Shown piece after piece: positions 43,735 to 54,061 of a stretch of DNA of 64,000 bases. Origin of the DNA: Mesorhizobium sp. NZP2077. GTDB taxonomy: Bacteria > Pseudomonadota > Alphaproteobacteria > Rhizobiales > Rhizobiaceae. A program made the translations under genes and the position numbers. Positions within the stretch are counted from its first letter, which is position 1, and each line of letters begins with the position of its first letter. The stretch lies in contig NZ_CP051293.1 in NCBI RefSeq assembly GCF_013170805.1, forward strand, positions 248,001 to 312,000, given 5' to 3'. A model generated the notes under the pieces. That model saw nothing but the letters and a program-made list of their open reading frames with translations. It was not told the DNA's origin and ran no database searches.

Positions 43735-44775
43735 TCAGGTCGACTGCCAGGCGAACAGGAGCCGTCTTCGGACCCTGTCCCACAGGGCAACCAGCCCATC
43801 GGGTTCCAGGATCAGAAACAGGATGATGAGGGCGCCGAGCACGATGCGCTGGCTCATGTCGAGCACGCCCGAGTCGAAGACATCGCCGAGCAGGAAGCCG
43901 CCGAGGCGAGACAGAGCGAGCGGGAAGACAACGATCAGAGCGGCGCCGAAGAAGGCGCCACGGATCGAAGCGAGGCCGCCGATGATGATGATGAACAGGA
44001 TCTGGAACGAGCGGTCGAGATCAAAGCCGGCCGGCTCGACGGTTCGCAGATAGGCGAAGGCCCAGATGACGCCGGCGACACCGATGATGAAGGAGGAGAT
44101 GGCGAAGGCCAGAAGCTTGGTCTTCAGCACCGGAATGCCGATGATGCGGGCAGCGGTTTCATTGTCGCAGATGGCGATGAAGTTGCGCCCGGTCTGCGAC
44201 GACACCAGCCGATAGGCCAGGAAGGTGAGGATGCTGACGATGGTGAGCGCAAAGAGATAGCGGCCGACGGCGCCGTCGAACGCGAAGCCTGAAATCGACA
44301 GCTTCGGCGCGTCGATGACGCCGGACGCCGAGTCGTTGGAAAACCAGCTGAACTTGGTCAGCGTCCATTGCACGAAGAACTGCGCGGCAAGCGTCGAGAC
44401 GGCGAGATAGAAACCCTTCAACCGCAGGCTGGGCAGGCCGAAGACGATGCCGATCGCGGCGGCGACAATGCCGGCGAGAAAGATGCTGCCGATCAGCGGC
44501 AGGCCATCGACGCGCAAGTTGAAATTGTAGGCGGCGAAGGCGCCTGCCGCCATGAAGGCGGCGCTGCCCAGCGAAACCTGGCCGGCATAGCCTGTGAGGA
44601 TGTTCAAGCCCACGCCGGCAAGGCTGAGCGCCAGGAACGGCAGCAGGATGGCCTCGAACAGATAGCTTGAGCCGATCAGCGGCACGACGCCATAGGCGAT
44701 GGCGAGCAGCAGAACGGGCACGATCCATTTCGGCAGGGCTGGCGCCGTGGAGAAATCGCTTGTGATCGCTGCCAT
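43735..44775 (-). CDS. ABC transporter permease, LivM type
   Basis: 346 residues, about eight to ten transmembrane helices, with the LivM signatures LSLAGVGLNILTGYAGQVSLGSAAFMAAGAF and FIIIIGGLASIRGAFFGAALIV. It forms the translocation path with the LivH-type protein, whose gene ends three bases upstream. A C-terminal ILEPDGLVALWDRVRRRL is typical for the family. Confidence 0.92.
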   Translation of the reverse strand: MAAITSDFSTAPALPKWIVPVLLLAIAYGVVPLIGSSYLFEAILLPFLALSLAGVGLNILTGYAGQVSLGSAAFMAAGAFAAYNFNLRVDGLPLIGSIFLAGIVAAAIGIVFGLPSLRLKGFYLAVSTLAAQFFVQWTLTKFSWFSNDSASGVIDAPKLSISGFAFDGAVGRYLFALTIVSILTFLAYRLVSSQTGRNFIAICDNETAARIIGIPVLKTKLLAFAISSFIIGVAGVIWAFAYLRTVEPAGFDLDRSFQILFIIIIGGLASIRGAFFGAALIVVFPLALSRLGGFLLGDVFDSGVLDMSQRIVLGALIILFLILEPDGLVALWDRVRRRLLFAWQST

Positions 44776-44778
44776 GGC

Positions 44779-45678
44779 TCAGACCCTTTCCACGAGCTTC
44801 TGGCCAAACAGGCCGGAGGGACGGATCAAGAGGAAGACAAGGGCTACGACATAGGCGAACCAGCTCTCGATGCCGCCGCCGAAATAGTCGCCGATATAGA
44901 CCTCCGCGAGCTTCTCACTAGCGCCGATCAAGAGCCCGCCGACGATGGCGCCAAGGATGGAATCGAAGCCGCCGAGCACCAGCACCGGCAGCGCCTTGAG
45001 CACCACCAGGGAGAGCGAGAACTGCACGCCGAGGCGAGCGCCCCAGAGCAGCCCCGCGACAAGCGCGACGAGACCGGCCGCGGCCCAGACAGTACCCCAG
45101 ATCAGCGGCAGCCGCAGCCCAACCGCGAGTGCTGCGAACTGATCGTCAGCAACGGCGCGGAAGGAGAGGCCGATGCGGGTGTAACGGAAGAACAGCGACA
45201 ACAGCAGAACCATGCCGGCGGCCACCACCGCGGCAAAAATGTCGAACTGGCTGATCAGCACGCCGCCGACTTCGAGCGGCACGTCCTCGATGCCGAGGTC
45301 GAGGCCGTGAACCTGCGTGCCCCAGATCAATTGGGCGGCGCCCTCGATGATGTAGGAGAGGCCGAGCGTCGCCATGAACAAAGTGATCGGCGGCTTGTTG
45401 GTGAGCGGCCTGAGCACCGCGCGCTCGATGGCGACACCCATCGCCACCATGATGGCGAAGGTGATCACCAGCGCCAGCGCGAACGGAATGCCGCGCTCGA
45501 CGAGGCTGACGAAGGTGAGTGCGGCGAACAGCAGCATCGCGCCCTGCGCGAAATTGAGCACGCCCGAGGTCTTGTAGATCAGCACGAAACCGATCGCGAC
45601 CAGCGAGTACATGACGCCGGAGAGCAGGCCGCCGACGAGCACTTCGATGAAGAACTGGTAGTCGAAATCGGCGATCAT
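44779..45678 (-). CDS. ABC transporter permease, LivH type
   Basis: 299 residues, about eight membrane helices: LLSGVMYSLVAIGFVLIYKTSGVLNFAQG near the N-terminus is the LivH hallmark, then VLGGFDSILGAIVGGLLIG and RPSGLFGQKLVERV. The ATG overlaps the LivG-type stop by four bases, which indicates strict co-expression. Confidence 0.93.
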   Translation of the reverse strand: MIADFDYQFFIEVLVGGLLSGVMYSLVAIGFVLIYKTSGVLNFAQGAMLLFAALTFVSLVERGIPFALALVITFAIMVAMGVAIERAVLRPLTNKPPITLFMATLGLSYIIEGAAQLIWGTQVHGLDLGIEDVPLEVGGVLISQFDIFAAVVAAGMVLLLSLFFRYTRIGLSFRAVADDQFAALAVGLRLPLIWGTVWAAAGLVALVAGLLWGARLGVQFSLSLVVLKALPVLVLGGFDSILGAIVGGLLIGASEKLAEVYIGDYFGGGIESWFAYVVALVFLLIRPSGLFGQKLVERV

Positions 45679-46625
45679 ATGCCTGCCCCGTCCTCATTGT
45701 CGGAGGCGACGCCGAGATAGGCATCGATGACGCGCTGATCGTTGCGGACTTCGTCTGGTGTGGCGTCGGCGATCTTGCGGCCATAGTCGAGAACGGCGAT
45801 GCGGTCGGACAGGCCCATGACGACGCCGACATCGTGCTCGATCAACACGACGGTGGTGGCGAAACGGTCGCGCGCGGCACGCACGAAGTCAGCCATCTCG
45901 TTCTTCTCGCTTGCGGTCATGCCGGCCATCGGTTCGTCGAGCAGAAGCAAGCGAGGCTCGGCGACCAGAGCGCGGGCCAGTTCGACCCGCTTCTGCAGCC
46001 CATAGGGCAACGTGCCGGCGAGACGATCGCGGACAGTGGCGAGATCAAGGAATTCGAGGATCTGGTTGGCTCGGCTGCGTGAATCACGTTGCTCGCCACG
46101 CGAGCGGCCAATGCCGAGCACCTGGCCGGCGAAATTGGAGCGGACCTTGTAGGCGAGGCCGGACGCGACATTGTCGAGAACGCTGAGGCCCTTGAACAGA
46201 GCCAGGTTCTGAAAGGTCCTGGCGACGCCGAGATGCGCCAACCGCTGTGTCGGCACCTGGACATAGCTAACGCCGTCGAGTTGGACATGGCCGCGATCCG
46301 GCCGGTAGACGCCGCTGATGACGTTGATCAGCGAACTCTTGCCGGCGCCGTTCGGGCCGATGATGGCGCGGATTTCGCCAGGGTGCACCGACAGGTCGAT
46401 ATCGGCCAGTGCGACGACGCCGCCAAACGACAGGCCTATACCTTGCAGCGAGAGCAGCGGAGCGGCGGCGGCCGTGACAGAACCCGTGGGCTCGGCCCCC
46501 GTGGGTTCGGTGTTGCCTTCGGATTGCTGCTCACGGCGCAATACTGACGGCAAGCCACGCGCAAAAACCTCCGGCGCATAAACCGAGGCCTCCATCATTC
46601 CAAGGGCATAGCTGGCCAACGGCAT
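45675..46625 (-). CDS. ABC transporter ATP-binding protein, LivG type, with N-terminal extension
   Basis: 316 residues: Walker A GPNGAGKSS, signature LPYGLQKRVELARAL, Walker B LLLLDEPMAGM and the LivG-type EHDVGVVMGLSDRIAVLDYGRKIA. About 55 residues precede the ATPase core, including MMEASVYAPEVFARGLPSVLRREQQ, an unusual tail for a LivG protein; it might reflect an older gene join or a peripheral contact. The ATG at MPLASYALG is preferred because GAGGACGATTGGA precedes it. Confidence 0.87.
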   Translation of the reverse strand: MPLASYALGMMEASVYAPEVFARGLPSVLRREQQSEGNTEPTGAEPTGSVTAAAAPLLSLQGIGLSFGGVVALADIDLSVHPGEIRAIIGPNGAGKSSLINVISGVYRPDRGHVQLDGVSYVQVPTQRLAHLGVARTFQNLALFKGLSVLDNVASGLAYKVRSNFAGQVLGIGRSRGEQRDSRSRANQILEFLDLATVRDRLAGTLPYGLQKRVELARALVAEPRLLLLDEPMAGMTASEKNEMADFVRAARDRFATTVVLIEHDVGVVMGLSDRIAVLDYGRKIADATPDEVRNDQRVIDAYLGVASDNEDGAGI

Positions 46626-46747
46626 TCCAATCGTCCTCGATTGCTTCAGCAGGCGCACAAATCCTCGTTGCGGCTCGATCCTTCGAGCGCGCCGGGTATC
46701 TTCATTCGTGTGCTGGCCGGAGACTTCCCGGCCAGCGTGCGGGATGG

Positions 46748-47848
46748 CTATTCCGCTGCCAGTGAAGCTGCCTGTTCGGCATCCTCCAGCTCGCGAACGA
46801 GCGGGATGACGCGCTTGCCGAAATATTCGACCTCTTCCTGAAAGTGCAGGAAGCCGAGCAGGATGAGATCGGCGCCGGCGCGCTTCAGATCGACGATGCG
46901 CTCGGCGACCTGCCTTGGCGTGCCGATCAGGTTGGAGCGGAACCCGTCATTGTACTGGACCAGATCCTCGAAGGTGGATTTCGCCCAGTTGCCCTCGCCT
47001 TCGGGCGAAGCCTTGCCGGCGTTCTTGACCTCGTGGCCGAAAGCGTTGACGGCCTCGGGGTTGGCCTTGCCGATGATTTCGGCGAGCACCGCCTTGGCCT
47101 CTTCCTCGGTCTCGCGAACGATGGCGAAGGCATTGACGCCGACCTTGACGGAATGGTGGTTGGCCTTGGCCTTGGCCTTGAGGTCGTCGACCTGCTTGGC
47201 GATCTCGGCCGGCGTGTTGCCGTTGGTGAAGTACCAGTCCGAAACGCGCGATGCCATGTCACGTGCGGCGCGCGAAGAACCGCCCTGGAAGATTTCGGGC
47301 AGCTGCGGCGGCTTCGGCTTCAAAGAGTACTCGTTGAATCGGTAGAAATCGCCGCGGAAGGTGAAGCTCTCTTCCGTCCAGATTCCGCGCAGCGCACGGA
47401 TGAATTCCTCCGAACGGCGATAACGCTCGTCATGGTCGAGCCAGTGCTCGCCGATGGCGTGGAACTCGCCACGGAACCAGCCGGAGACGAGGTTGATGGC
47501 GACGCGGCCATTGGTCAGATAGCTGATGGTGGCGAGCTGCTTGGCCGCCAGCGCCGGATTCCAAGGGCCTGGCAAGATCGCCGCGATGACCTTGAGCGTC
47601 GTGGTGGCCGCCAGCAGATCATGGCTGAAGGCCACCGATTCATGCTGCTCGTCGGCGCCGTAGCCGGCGGTGAAACGGATCTGGCTCAGCGCGTAGTCGA
47701 ACCCGGCCTTCTCAGCGATCTGCGCCAGCTTGCGGTTGTATTCGGCCGAATGGTTGGTGCGCTGCTCGATGTTGGAAATCACCAGGCCGCCCGAAACATT
47801 CGGCACCCAGTAGGCGAACTTGACCGCGTCGGTCTCTGCATGTGCCAT
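46748..47848 (-). CDS. sfnG: Dimethylsulfone monooxygenase SfnG
   Basis: A 366-residue FMNH2-dependent luciferase-like monooxygenase. It begins VKFAYWVPNVSGGLVISNIEQRT and carries GFDYALSQIRFTAGYG, ILPGPWNPALAAKQLATI and NGRVAINLVSGWFRGEF, which match the SfnG subgroup. It splits dimethylsulfone to methanesulfinate, giving a sulfur source with SsuD-type enzymes. The ATG follows GGGAGACATTTC. It sits directly upstream of the transporter genes on the same strand. Confidence 0.9.
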   Translation of the reverse strand: MAHAETDAVKFAYWVPNVSGGLVISNIEQRTNHSAEYNRKLAQIAEKAGFDYALSQIRFTAGYGADEQHESVAFSHDLLAATTTLKVIAAILPGPWNPALAAKQLATISYLTNGRVAINLVSGWFRGEFHAIGEHWLDHDERYRRSEEFIRALRGIWTEESFTFRGDFYRFNEYSLKPKPPQLPEIFQGGSSRAARDMASRVSDWYFTNGNTPAEIAKQVDDLKAKAKANHHSVKVGVNAFAIVRETEEEAKAVLAEIIGKANPEAVNAFGHEVKNAGKASPEGEGNWAKSTFEDLVQYNDGFRSNLIGTPRQVAERIVDLKRAGADLILLGFLHFQEEVEYFGKRVIPLVRELEDAEQAASLAAE

Positions 47849-48014
47849 GAAATGTCTCCCATTCAGGCCGTGTCGTTGATCGGTCCGGTCGCAGCCGGAT
47901 TTCGCCAATATTTATTATGTCTACTGATTATATATACAAAGTAGGATTTTCCATTTTTGAGGCCCTCTTGGGACGGAAATACCAATTTTGCCCGGCCGGG
48001 CCGCCTTCGGCTTG

Positions 48015-49445
48015 TCAGCGCGCGATCTCAGCGGACGGGAGCCTCTCGGCCAGCCTTGTAATCTCTCCCGCGACCATCTGAGCATGGCGGGCGACCTCCG
48101 GCAGGCCCATGAGTTCGCCAAAGGTGCCCCGCGCCAGCGGACCGGCAACGAAGAGCCTGGTGACCGCCTTGCCATCCCGGCCGATAGCACGGCTATCAAG
48201 TGTGGTCGCGATGCCCAGCCCGTAGGCGTCGACCTTGATCAGCCCGGCTTCAGCCAGGGAGCGTAGCGCCGGATTAAGCTGTAGTGCCTGACCATGAGCC
48301 GGTCCTGTCGTGTTGATAACGGCATCGAAGCGGGCCGTCTCGATCCGTGTCTGGCCGCGCCGTTGAAAGCTGACCGCGAGGCTGTCGCCCTCATCATTCG
48401 ACGCGACAAGCCTGGCGGCAATGGTGTCGAACGTTCCGGCGCTCTGGCGGCGTTCGAGTACGGAAGCAATTTGCGGTGCGATCCTGAAGCGATGGACATC
48501 CCAGAACACGCGCAGCTGGCGGACCAGCCTTGCCCGCTCCGGCGGTGCAAGGGCGGCCCACAGCACCGGCCCCTGCAGGCGCAGTTGGTCGAAAACCGAC
48601 TGCCAGTTGACGCTGGCGGCCCGCGCCGCGGCAAGCGTGGCGCGGATGTTCTTCAGCAAGCCAAGCGCCGATGTGGCCGGCGCCGAGGCAAAATCGCCAA
48701 ACGGTTCGCCTCTGACATCGGGATGACCGCGCGAGCGCAGCCCGCGGCGCGACAGCGCCAGGATGCGGCCGCGATGGCCGCGGCGAGCAAGCTCGGCCAC
48801 CATGTCGGCCGAGGTCAGCCCGGAGCCGACGATCAGCACCGAGGCGTCCGGACCGATTCCGGCTAATGCCGAGGTGCCGTAGGGATCAGCGATGAAACCA
48901 GGTGCTTCAGCCAAGGAGGCAAGTGCTGCCGGGATTGCGGGCGCAGGATGCGTCGCGGCGAGGATGACGATGTCGGCGGCGGCAGGCCCGGCGGATGTCT
49001 GCACGGTCCAGCTAAGGCCATCACCTTCGCGCATCACACCTGTGGCGGCGCCCTTCACATGACGAACCATGCCTGAAGCAAGATAAGGAGCGAGATGCTC
49101 GGCGACATAGCGGCCGAACACGCGGCGGCGCGGATAGGCGTCGCCGTTCTTCCAGAGCGCGTCCGTGTCATGGTCGAGTTCTCCGCTGCCGGCCAACCAG
49201 CGGGCAAAATGCTGCGGGTCGTCGGGCGCCATGCTCATTCTGACGGCCGGGACATTCACCCGGTGCGACGGCTCGTCGCTGGAATAGGCCAGGCCGCCGC
49301 CAATCGCGGCGCGAGGCTCGATCACCGAAACCACCAGGCGCCCCGGCTGATACGCCTGCACCAGATGCCAGGCCACCGCCGCACCGGAAAAGCCGCCGCC
49401 GATGATGGCGACGCGCAAGCGGCGGGCCGGAGGCAGCGCGTTCAC
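48015..49445 (-). CDS. FAD/NAD(P)-binding oxidoreductase of the sulfur cluster
   Basis: A 476-residue flavoprotein (PF13454-like). It has an FAD motif [19 protein letters not shown] near 12-30, [22 protein letters not shown], a second nucleotide motif [21 protein letters not shown] and NTTGP late in the chain. The family includes hydroxylases and reductases not assigned to one reaction. It starts inside the ssuD stop (ATGA overlap) and lies before sfnG, so it probably takes part in organosulfur oxidation or electron transfer. Confidence 0.82.
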   Translation of the reverse strand: MNALPPARRLRVAIIGGGFSGAAVAWHLVQAYQPGRLVVSVIEPRAAIGGGLAYSSDEPSHRVNVPAVRMSMAPDDPQHFARWLAGSGELDHDTDALWKNGDAYPRRRVFGRYVAEHLAPYLASGMVRHVKGAATGVMREGDGLSWTVQTSAGPAAADIVILAATHPAPAIPAALASLAEAPGFIADPYGTSALAGIGPDASVLIVGSGLTSADMVAELARRGHRGRILALSRRGLRSRGHPDVRGEPFGDFASAPATSALGLLKNIRATLAAARAASVNWQSVFDQLRLQGPVLWAALAPPERARLVRQLRVFWDVHRFRIAPQIASVLERRQSAGTFDTIAARLVASNDEGDSLAVSFQRRGQTRIETARFDAVINTTGPAHGQALQLNPALRSLAEAGLIKVDAYGLGIATTLDSRAIGRDGKAVTRLFVAGPLARGTFGELMGLPEVARHAQMVAGEITRLAERLPSAEIAR

Positions 49446-50614
49446 GAGGCGCTGGCGAGCGACTTCGGCCGGTGATCGCCGGCGATGGTCTCGCCGAACG
49501 GTCCGGTGTTGACCGACGTGCCTGCGGCTTTGACAGGATGATCGGTCGGCAGTTTCGGCAGCACCAGTTCACCGAAACGATAGGCTTCTTCCAGATGCGG
49601 GTAGCCGGACAGGATGAAGGTGTCGATGCCGAGGCGGCGGTATTCGTCGATGCGCTCCGCGACCGTGTCGGGGTCGCCGACGAGAGCCGTCCCAGCGCCG
49701 CCGCGCACCAGGCCGACACCGGCCCAGAGATTGGGTGCGATCTCGAGCTTGTCACGGCTGCCGCCATGCAGCGCGCTCATGCGCGCCTGGCCGACCGAAT
49801 CCATGCGGGCAAAGACTTTCTGCGCCGAGGCGATCGTCGCGTCATCGAGCCGGCTGATCAGACTGTCGGCGGCCGCCCAGGCCTGTTCGGTCGTTTCGCG
49901 CGCGATGACATGCAGGCGAATGCCGAAGGAGAGTTTTCGGCCGGCCTTCTCAGCCAGTTCACGCACGGCGTCCAGCTTGCGCTCGACGTCGGCGGGCGGT
50001 TCGCCCCAAGTCAGGTATTTGTCGATCTCCTGCGCCGCCACCACCGATCCGACATCGGACGAGCCGCCGAAATAGAGCGGCGGATACGGCCTCTGCACCG
50101 GCGGGAACAGCAGCCTGCCGTCCTCGATGTGGAAATGCTCGCCCTGGTGCTCGACCGTCTCGCCGCTCAGCACGCGCTTGTAGATCTGCAGGAATTCCTG
50201 TGTCACCTCGTAGCGCTCGGCATGCGACAGGAAAATGCCGTCGCCCTTGTTCTCCAGCGGATCGCCGCCGGTGACGACATTGATCAGCAGGCGGCCATTG
50301 GAGATGCGGTCGAGCGTCGCGGTCATGCGCGCGGCGAGCGTCGGCGATTGCAGGCCCGGCCGCACGGCGACGAGGAAGCGCAGCCGCTCGGTCAGCGGAG
50401 CGAGCGCGGAGGCGATCACCCAGGAATCCTCGCAGGCGCGGCCGGTCGGCAGCAGGACACCGTAGTAGCCCAGCGTATCTGCGGCCTTGGCCACCTGTGT
50501 CAGATACGGCAGGTCGACAGCCCTGCCGCCTTGGGTAGTGCCGAGATACCGGCTGTCGCCATGCGTCGGCAGGAACCAGAGAACCTTGATGCGGTCGGGA
50601 ACGTCCCTGGTCAT
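49442..50614 (-). CDS. ssuD: Alkanesulfonate monooxygenase SsuD
   Basis: A 390-residue FMNH2-dependent monooxygenase releasing sulfite from alkanesulfonates. Motifs: [62 protein letters not shown] and [15 protein letters not shown], as in SsuD. Reduced FMN would come from the reductase at the far end of the cluster. It is the first gene of the minus-strand run and has an inverted repeat about 120 bases upstream. Confidence 0.93.
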   Translation of the reverse strand: MTRDVPDRIKVLWFLPTHGDSRYLGTTQGGRAVDLPYLTQVAKAADTLGYYGVLLPTGRACEDSWVIASALAPLTERLRFLVAVRPGLQSPTLAARMTATLDRISNGRLLINVVTGGDPLENKGDGIFLSHAERYEVTQEFLQIYKRVLSGETVEHQGEHFHIEDGRLLFPPVQRPYPPLYFGGSSDVGSVVAAQEIDKYLTWGEPPADVERKLDAVRELAEKAGRKLSFGIRLHVIARETTEQAWAAADSLISRLDDATIASAQKVFARMDSVGQARMSALHGGSRDKLEIAPNLWAGVGLVRGGAGTALVGDPDTVAERIDEYRRLGIDTFILSGYPHLEEAYRFGELVLPKLPTDHPVKAAGTSVNTGPFGETIAGDHRPKSLASAS

Positions 50615-50942
50615 GGCTGGCCTCCCGCAATTCGGCGGCGGCCTGACGGCGTTGTAAGCGGGCGCAAACGAGCGGGCATGGCGGAGTCCTGTACGGGAAA
50701 ACCAGATCGCCAGCGCACTTTGCTTATTCTATCAACTCTGTAGAGTTAGTTTATTCCAAATCCACCGCTAAAATTGGAAATTCTCTCCGCAGGATCGCCG
50801 AAGCGGCCCCCCAACAGTCACTCTAGGGGATCCCGAAACGCGCAAGATCAAGCGCGCTTCCGCCTCGTTGAGCCGGCCTATCGAACACGCGGCATTCCAA
50901 TATAATCTGACCCCTTCTGGTGAACGAAGACGTGGATTTGCC
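50615..50942. other. ssuD-gntR intergenic region
   Basis: About 330 bases between divergent genes. It contains the inverted repeat at 50734-50747 set between two TTATTC repeats (50725 and 50751). No gene is seen. Confidence 0.5.
50734..50747. promoter_or_regulatory. Inverted repeat AACTCT-GT-AGAGTT, candidate operator
   Basis: A 14-base dyad, AACTCTGTAGAGTT, 120 bases before ssuD and about 195 bases before the GntR gene, in a locally A/T-rich stretch. Spacing fits a dimeric regulator site for the sulfur genes. The regulator is unknown. Confidence 0.45.
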
Positions 50943-51617
50943 ATGGACCTGGATCCTTCGACGCTCAATCGGGCGCTGCCGCTGCGCGATCAGATCTATC
51001 ACAAGATCCGCAATCTGATTGTCGTCGGCCAGATGAAGCCGGGGGAAGTCATCAACGAGCTGGCCATCGCCGAAGCCCTCGGCGTCTCGCGCACACCGGT
51101 GCGCGAAGCGGTCAAGCGCATCAGCGACGAGGGCCTCGTCATGATCCTGGCGCAGACCGGCACCTATGTCGCCCCGATCAACCGCGTCGACCTGGAAGAA
51201 GCCTACGTCATCCGCCGCGCCTTGGAGATGGAAAGTGCGAGGCGCGCGGCCGTCAAATTCACGCCATCAGCCGGCGAACGTCTGGAGGACAACATGGCGG
51301 CGCACCGGCTCGCCATATTGCGCGGCAGATATGCCACCGCGATCCAGCTCGATGACGTCTTCCACCGCACCATCGCCGAGATCTGCGGCCTGCCGGGAAT
51401 CTGGCGCGCCGTCGACATCTCCAAAGCGCAGATGGATCGGGGCCGCACCCTCGCCATCCCGAAGCCCGGCTATGGCGAACAAACGATCGAGCAGCACGGG
51501 GCCATTCTCGATGCGCTGAGGCGCAACGACGCCGAGGGCGCCGCGCAGGCGATGGAGCACCATCTCGAAACGTCGTTCCGCAACACGCTCGAAGTCGCCG
51601 CCGAGCTTCTCGGCTGA
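50943..51617 (+). CDS. GntR-family regulator, FCD subgroup
   Basis: A 224-residue protein: winged helix (LRDQIYHKIRNLIVVGQMKPGEVINE, LAIAEALGVSRTPVREAVKRISDEGLV) in the first 75 residues, then an all-helical FCD ligand domain with ESARRAAVKF, VFHRTIAEICG and EQHGAILDALRRND, including His residues that bind metal in the family. It is probably the local switch for the diol dehydratase genes that follow on the same strand, and might also act on ssuD. ATG is preceded by a purine-rich GAAGACGTGG. Confidence 0.88.
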   Translation: MDLDPSTLNRALPLRDQIYHKIRNLIVVGQMKPGEVINELAIAEALGVSRTPVREAVKRISDEGLVMILAQTGTYVAPINRVDLEEAYVIRRALEMESARRAAVKFTPSAGERLEDNMAAHRLAILRGRYATAIQLDDVFHRTIAEICGLPGIWRAVDISKAQMDRGRTLAIPKPGYGEQTIEQHGAILDALRRNDAEGAAQAMEHHLETSFRNTLEVAAELLG

Positions 51618-51790
51618 CAGCAGTATATGCAGAGAATGGAGCTTCGAAACGACGCGCTTCAGTTGGGCAAGCCATGCCGGGGCGATTTTTCGATCGAATG
51701 CTTGCAGGCTCATTTGGCGACGGTCGATCCGGGCCATTGTGTGACGAGTGGGCATTCACTAGTCTTTCGGCCGGGTCGAGGATCGCACGC

Positions 51791-54061
51791 ATGACGCCGA
51801 AACTGAACCGCTGGAAGCGCTTCGCCGACTGGGACGAGCGGCCGTTGCGGCTGGACAAGTTCGCGGCGGAAGACCCTGCCAACGGCTTCTCCGCCTTCTC
51901 CAGCCCGGCCGATCCCAAACCCGGCATCGGCATCAAGGGCGGGCGCGTCGTGTCCCTCGATGGGGTGCTCGAACACGACTACGACATGATCGATCGCTTC
52001 ATTGCCCGCCATCACATCGATCCGGAGGTGGCGCTTGAAGCAATGGCGCTGGACTCGGCGACCGTCGCGCGCTGGCTGGTCGACATGAACGTGCCTCGCG
52101 AAAAGCTGGTGCGGCTTGCGCATGGCATGACGCCGGCGAAACTCGCCGAGGTGGTGTCGCAGCTCAACGCACTGGAGATCGCCTTCGCCTATTCGAAGAT
52201 GCGAGCCCGCAAGACGCCGGGCAACCAGGCGCATGTCACCAATGCCAAGGACGACCCGCTGCAGCTCGCCGCCGATGCCGCGACCGCGGTCGCCTTCGGC
52301 TTCGACGAGATCGAGACGACGATGCGCGTGTCGCGCAACGCCTGGTCCAACGCGGTGGCGTGCGCGGTGGGCGGCGCCGTCGGCCGCTGGGGAACGCTGT
52401 TCCAATGCTCCAGCGAGGAGGCCGAGGAGCTGCGCATCGCCATGGCCGGCTTCACCTCCTACGCCGAGACCGTTTCCGTCTACGGCACCGAAAAATCGTT
52501 CACCGATGGCGACGACACCCCGTGGTCCAAGGCATTTCTCGCCGCCGCCTATGCCTCGCGCGGCGTCAAGATGCGCTGCACCTCGGGCGCCGGCTCCGAG
52601 CTGCTGATGGGCTTCCATGAAGCCAAATCGCTGCTTTACCTCGAGGCGCGTTGCCTCTGCCTGCAGCGCGGCATGGGTGTGCAGGGTACGCAAAATGGCG
52701 GCATCGACGGGGCGCCTTTGACCGCCACGATCCCCGGTGGCGTTCGCGAGCTGATGGCCGAGAACCTCATCGCCGTCTGGCTCGATCTCGAATGCGCATC
52801 GGGCAATGACGCGCGCTCCACCGAATCGGAGATTCGCGTCGGCGCCAAGATCCTTCCATACCTGATCGCAGGCTCGGACCTGATCTGCTCCGGAATGGGA
52901 TCGATCCTGAAATACGACAACTCGTTCAACCCGTCGCTGATCAATGGCGAGGAGCTGGAAGACTATCTGGTGCTGCAGCGCGATTTCGAGGCCGATGGCG
53001 GGCTGACACCACTGCCCGAGTCACGCGCGATCGAGTTGCGCGAGCGCGCGGTGGAGGCGATTGCCGCCGTGTTCGAGGAACTCGGCCTGTCGACGCCGAC
53101 CGAGGATATGAAGACCAGCGTGGTCTATGCCTCCGGTTCCGACGATACACGCAGCCTGATGCCGCGCGACGTGTCCTTCATCAGCGAGGCCATCAAGGAG
53201 CGCGGCATCACCGTGATCGATGTGGTCAAGGCGCTGGCCAACCGCGGGTTCCGCGAAGAGGCCGAGAACCTGCTGAACGTGGTGAAGCTGCGCCTTTCCG
53301 GCGACTATCTCCAGACCTCGGCCATGATCCGCAACGGGCGCATCGTCAGTGCGGTCAACGACCCGAACGACTATCTCGGCCCCGGCTCGGGCTATCGCGT
53401 CTCCGAAGAACGGCGCCTGCAACTCAACGACATCCGCGACGTGCTTGATCAGAAGGAAGTGCTGCGCTCGGAAGCCCTGCACGAGAAGGACGAGGCCAAG
53501 CACATCCGCTACCGCAATCTTGGGCCCGCCGCCAACGGATCGGCGAAGGACGATGTGGTCATCGGCATAAGCCCGGCCTTCGGGCTGAAGCTTTACCGGA
53601 CGACCGCCGGACATCGACTTTCCGAGGTCCTCGGCGCCATGATCGATGCAATCCGCGCCCGCGGGCTCAAGGCGCGCGTCGTTCGCTTTCGCCATACGGC
53701 CGATACTTCCTTCCTCGGCCTGTCCGCCGCCCGGCTTGCCGGTAGCGGCATCGGCATCGGCATCCAGGCCAAGGGCACGGCCGTCATCCATCAGCGCGAC
53801 CGCCAGCCGCACAACAATCTCGAACTGTTTTCCAATGCGCCGATCACCAGACTGGAGCACTATCGTGCGCTGGGCGCCAATGCGGCGGCCTACGCGCTGG
53901 GCGAAATGCCGGAGCCGATCGTGGTGCCGCAGCGCGGCGAGGCCATGGGGTCCCGCTACCACGCCCGCGTCGCCCTCATCTACGCCATCGAAACCGGACT
54001 GACCGAGGCCGGTGCGGCTCCCGAAGAGGTCGATATCACCCTGACGGGAGCGAAATCGTGA
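51791..54061 (+). CDS. Coenzyme-B12 diol/glycerol dehydratase, large and medium subunits fused
   Basis: A 756-residue protein joining two subunits normally separate. Residues 1 to about 555 are the large subunit: SKMRARKTPGNQAHVTNAKDDPLQ with His148, GFDEIETT with Glu175, YAETVSVYGTE with Glu226 and LICSGMGSILKYDN. These correspond to His143, Glu170 and Glu221 of the Klebsiella enzyme by a constant offset of five. From about residue 585 the chain is the medium subunit (DDVVIGISPAFG, GIGIGIQAKGTAVIHQRD, NLELFSNAP). The enzyme turns a vicinal diol or glycerol into an aldehyde. No reactivating factor gene (PduG/PduH or DhaF/DhaG) is in the window. The start at 51791 replaces a longer open frame. 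Confidence 0.9.
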   Translation: MTPKLNRWKRFADWDERPLRLDKFAAEDPANGFSAFSSPADPKPGIGIKGGRVVSLDGVLEHDYDMIDRFIARHHIDPEVALEAMALDSATVARWLVDMNVPREKLVRLAHGMTPAKLAEVVSQLNALEIAFAYSKMRARKTPGNQAHVTNAKDDPLQLAADAATAVAFGFDEIETTMRVSRNAWSNAVACAVGGAVGRWGTLFQCSSEEAEELRIAMAGFTSYAETVSVYGTEKSFTDGDDTPWSKAFLAAAYASRGVKMRCTSGAGSELLMGFHEAKSLLYLEARCLCLQRGMGVQGTQNGGIDGAPLTATIPGGVRELMAENLIAVWLDLECASGNDARSTESEIRVGAKILPYLIAGSDLICSGMGSILKYDNSFNPSLINGEELEDYLVLQRDFEADGGLTPLPESRAIELRERAVEAIAAVFEELGLSTPTEDMKTSVVYASGSDDTRSLMPRDVSFISEAIKERGITVIDVVKALANRGFREEAENLLNVVKLRLSGDYLQTSAMIRNGRIVSAVNDPNDYLGPGSGYRVSEERRLQLNDIRDVLDQKEVLRSEALHEKDEAKHIRYRNLGPAANGSAKDDVVIGISPAFGLKLYRTTAGHRLSEVLGAMIDAIRARGLKARVVRFRHTADTSFLGLSAARLAGSGIGIGIQAKGTAVIHQRDRQPHNNLELFSNAPITRLEHYRALGANAAAYALGEMPEPIVVPQRGEAMGSRYHARVALIYAIETGLTEAGAAPEEVDITLTGAKS

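Noticed and set aside
41955..43826. 623-residue plus-strand frame over the transporter genes
   Set aside because: Antisense to the LivF-type and binding-protein genes, which have clear motifs.
47991..48004. GCCCGGCCGGGC palindrome after the FAD protein gene
   Set aside because: It is self-complementary without room for a loop and has no U-run, so it is not a convincing terminator.
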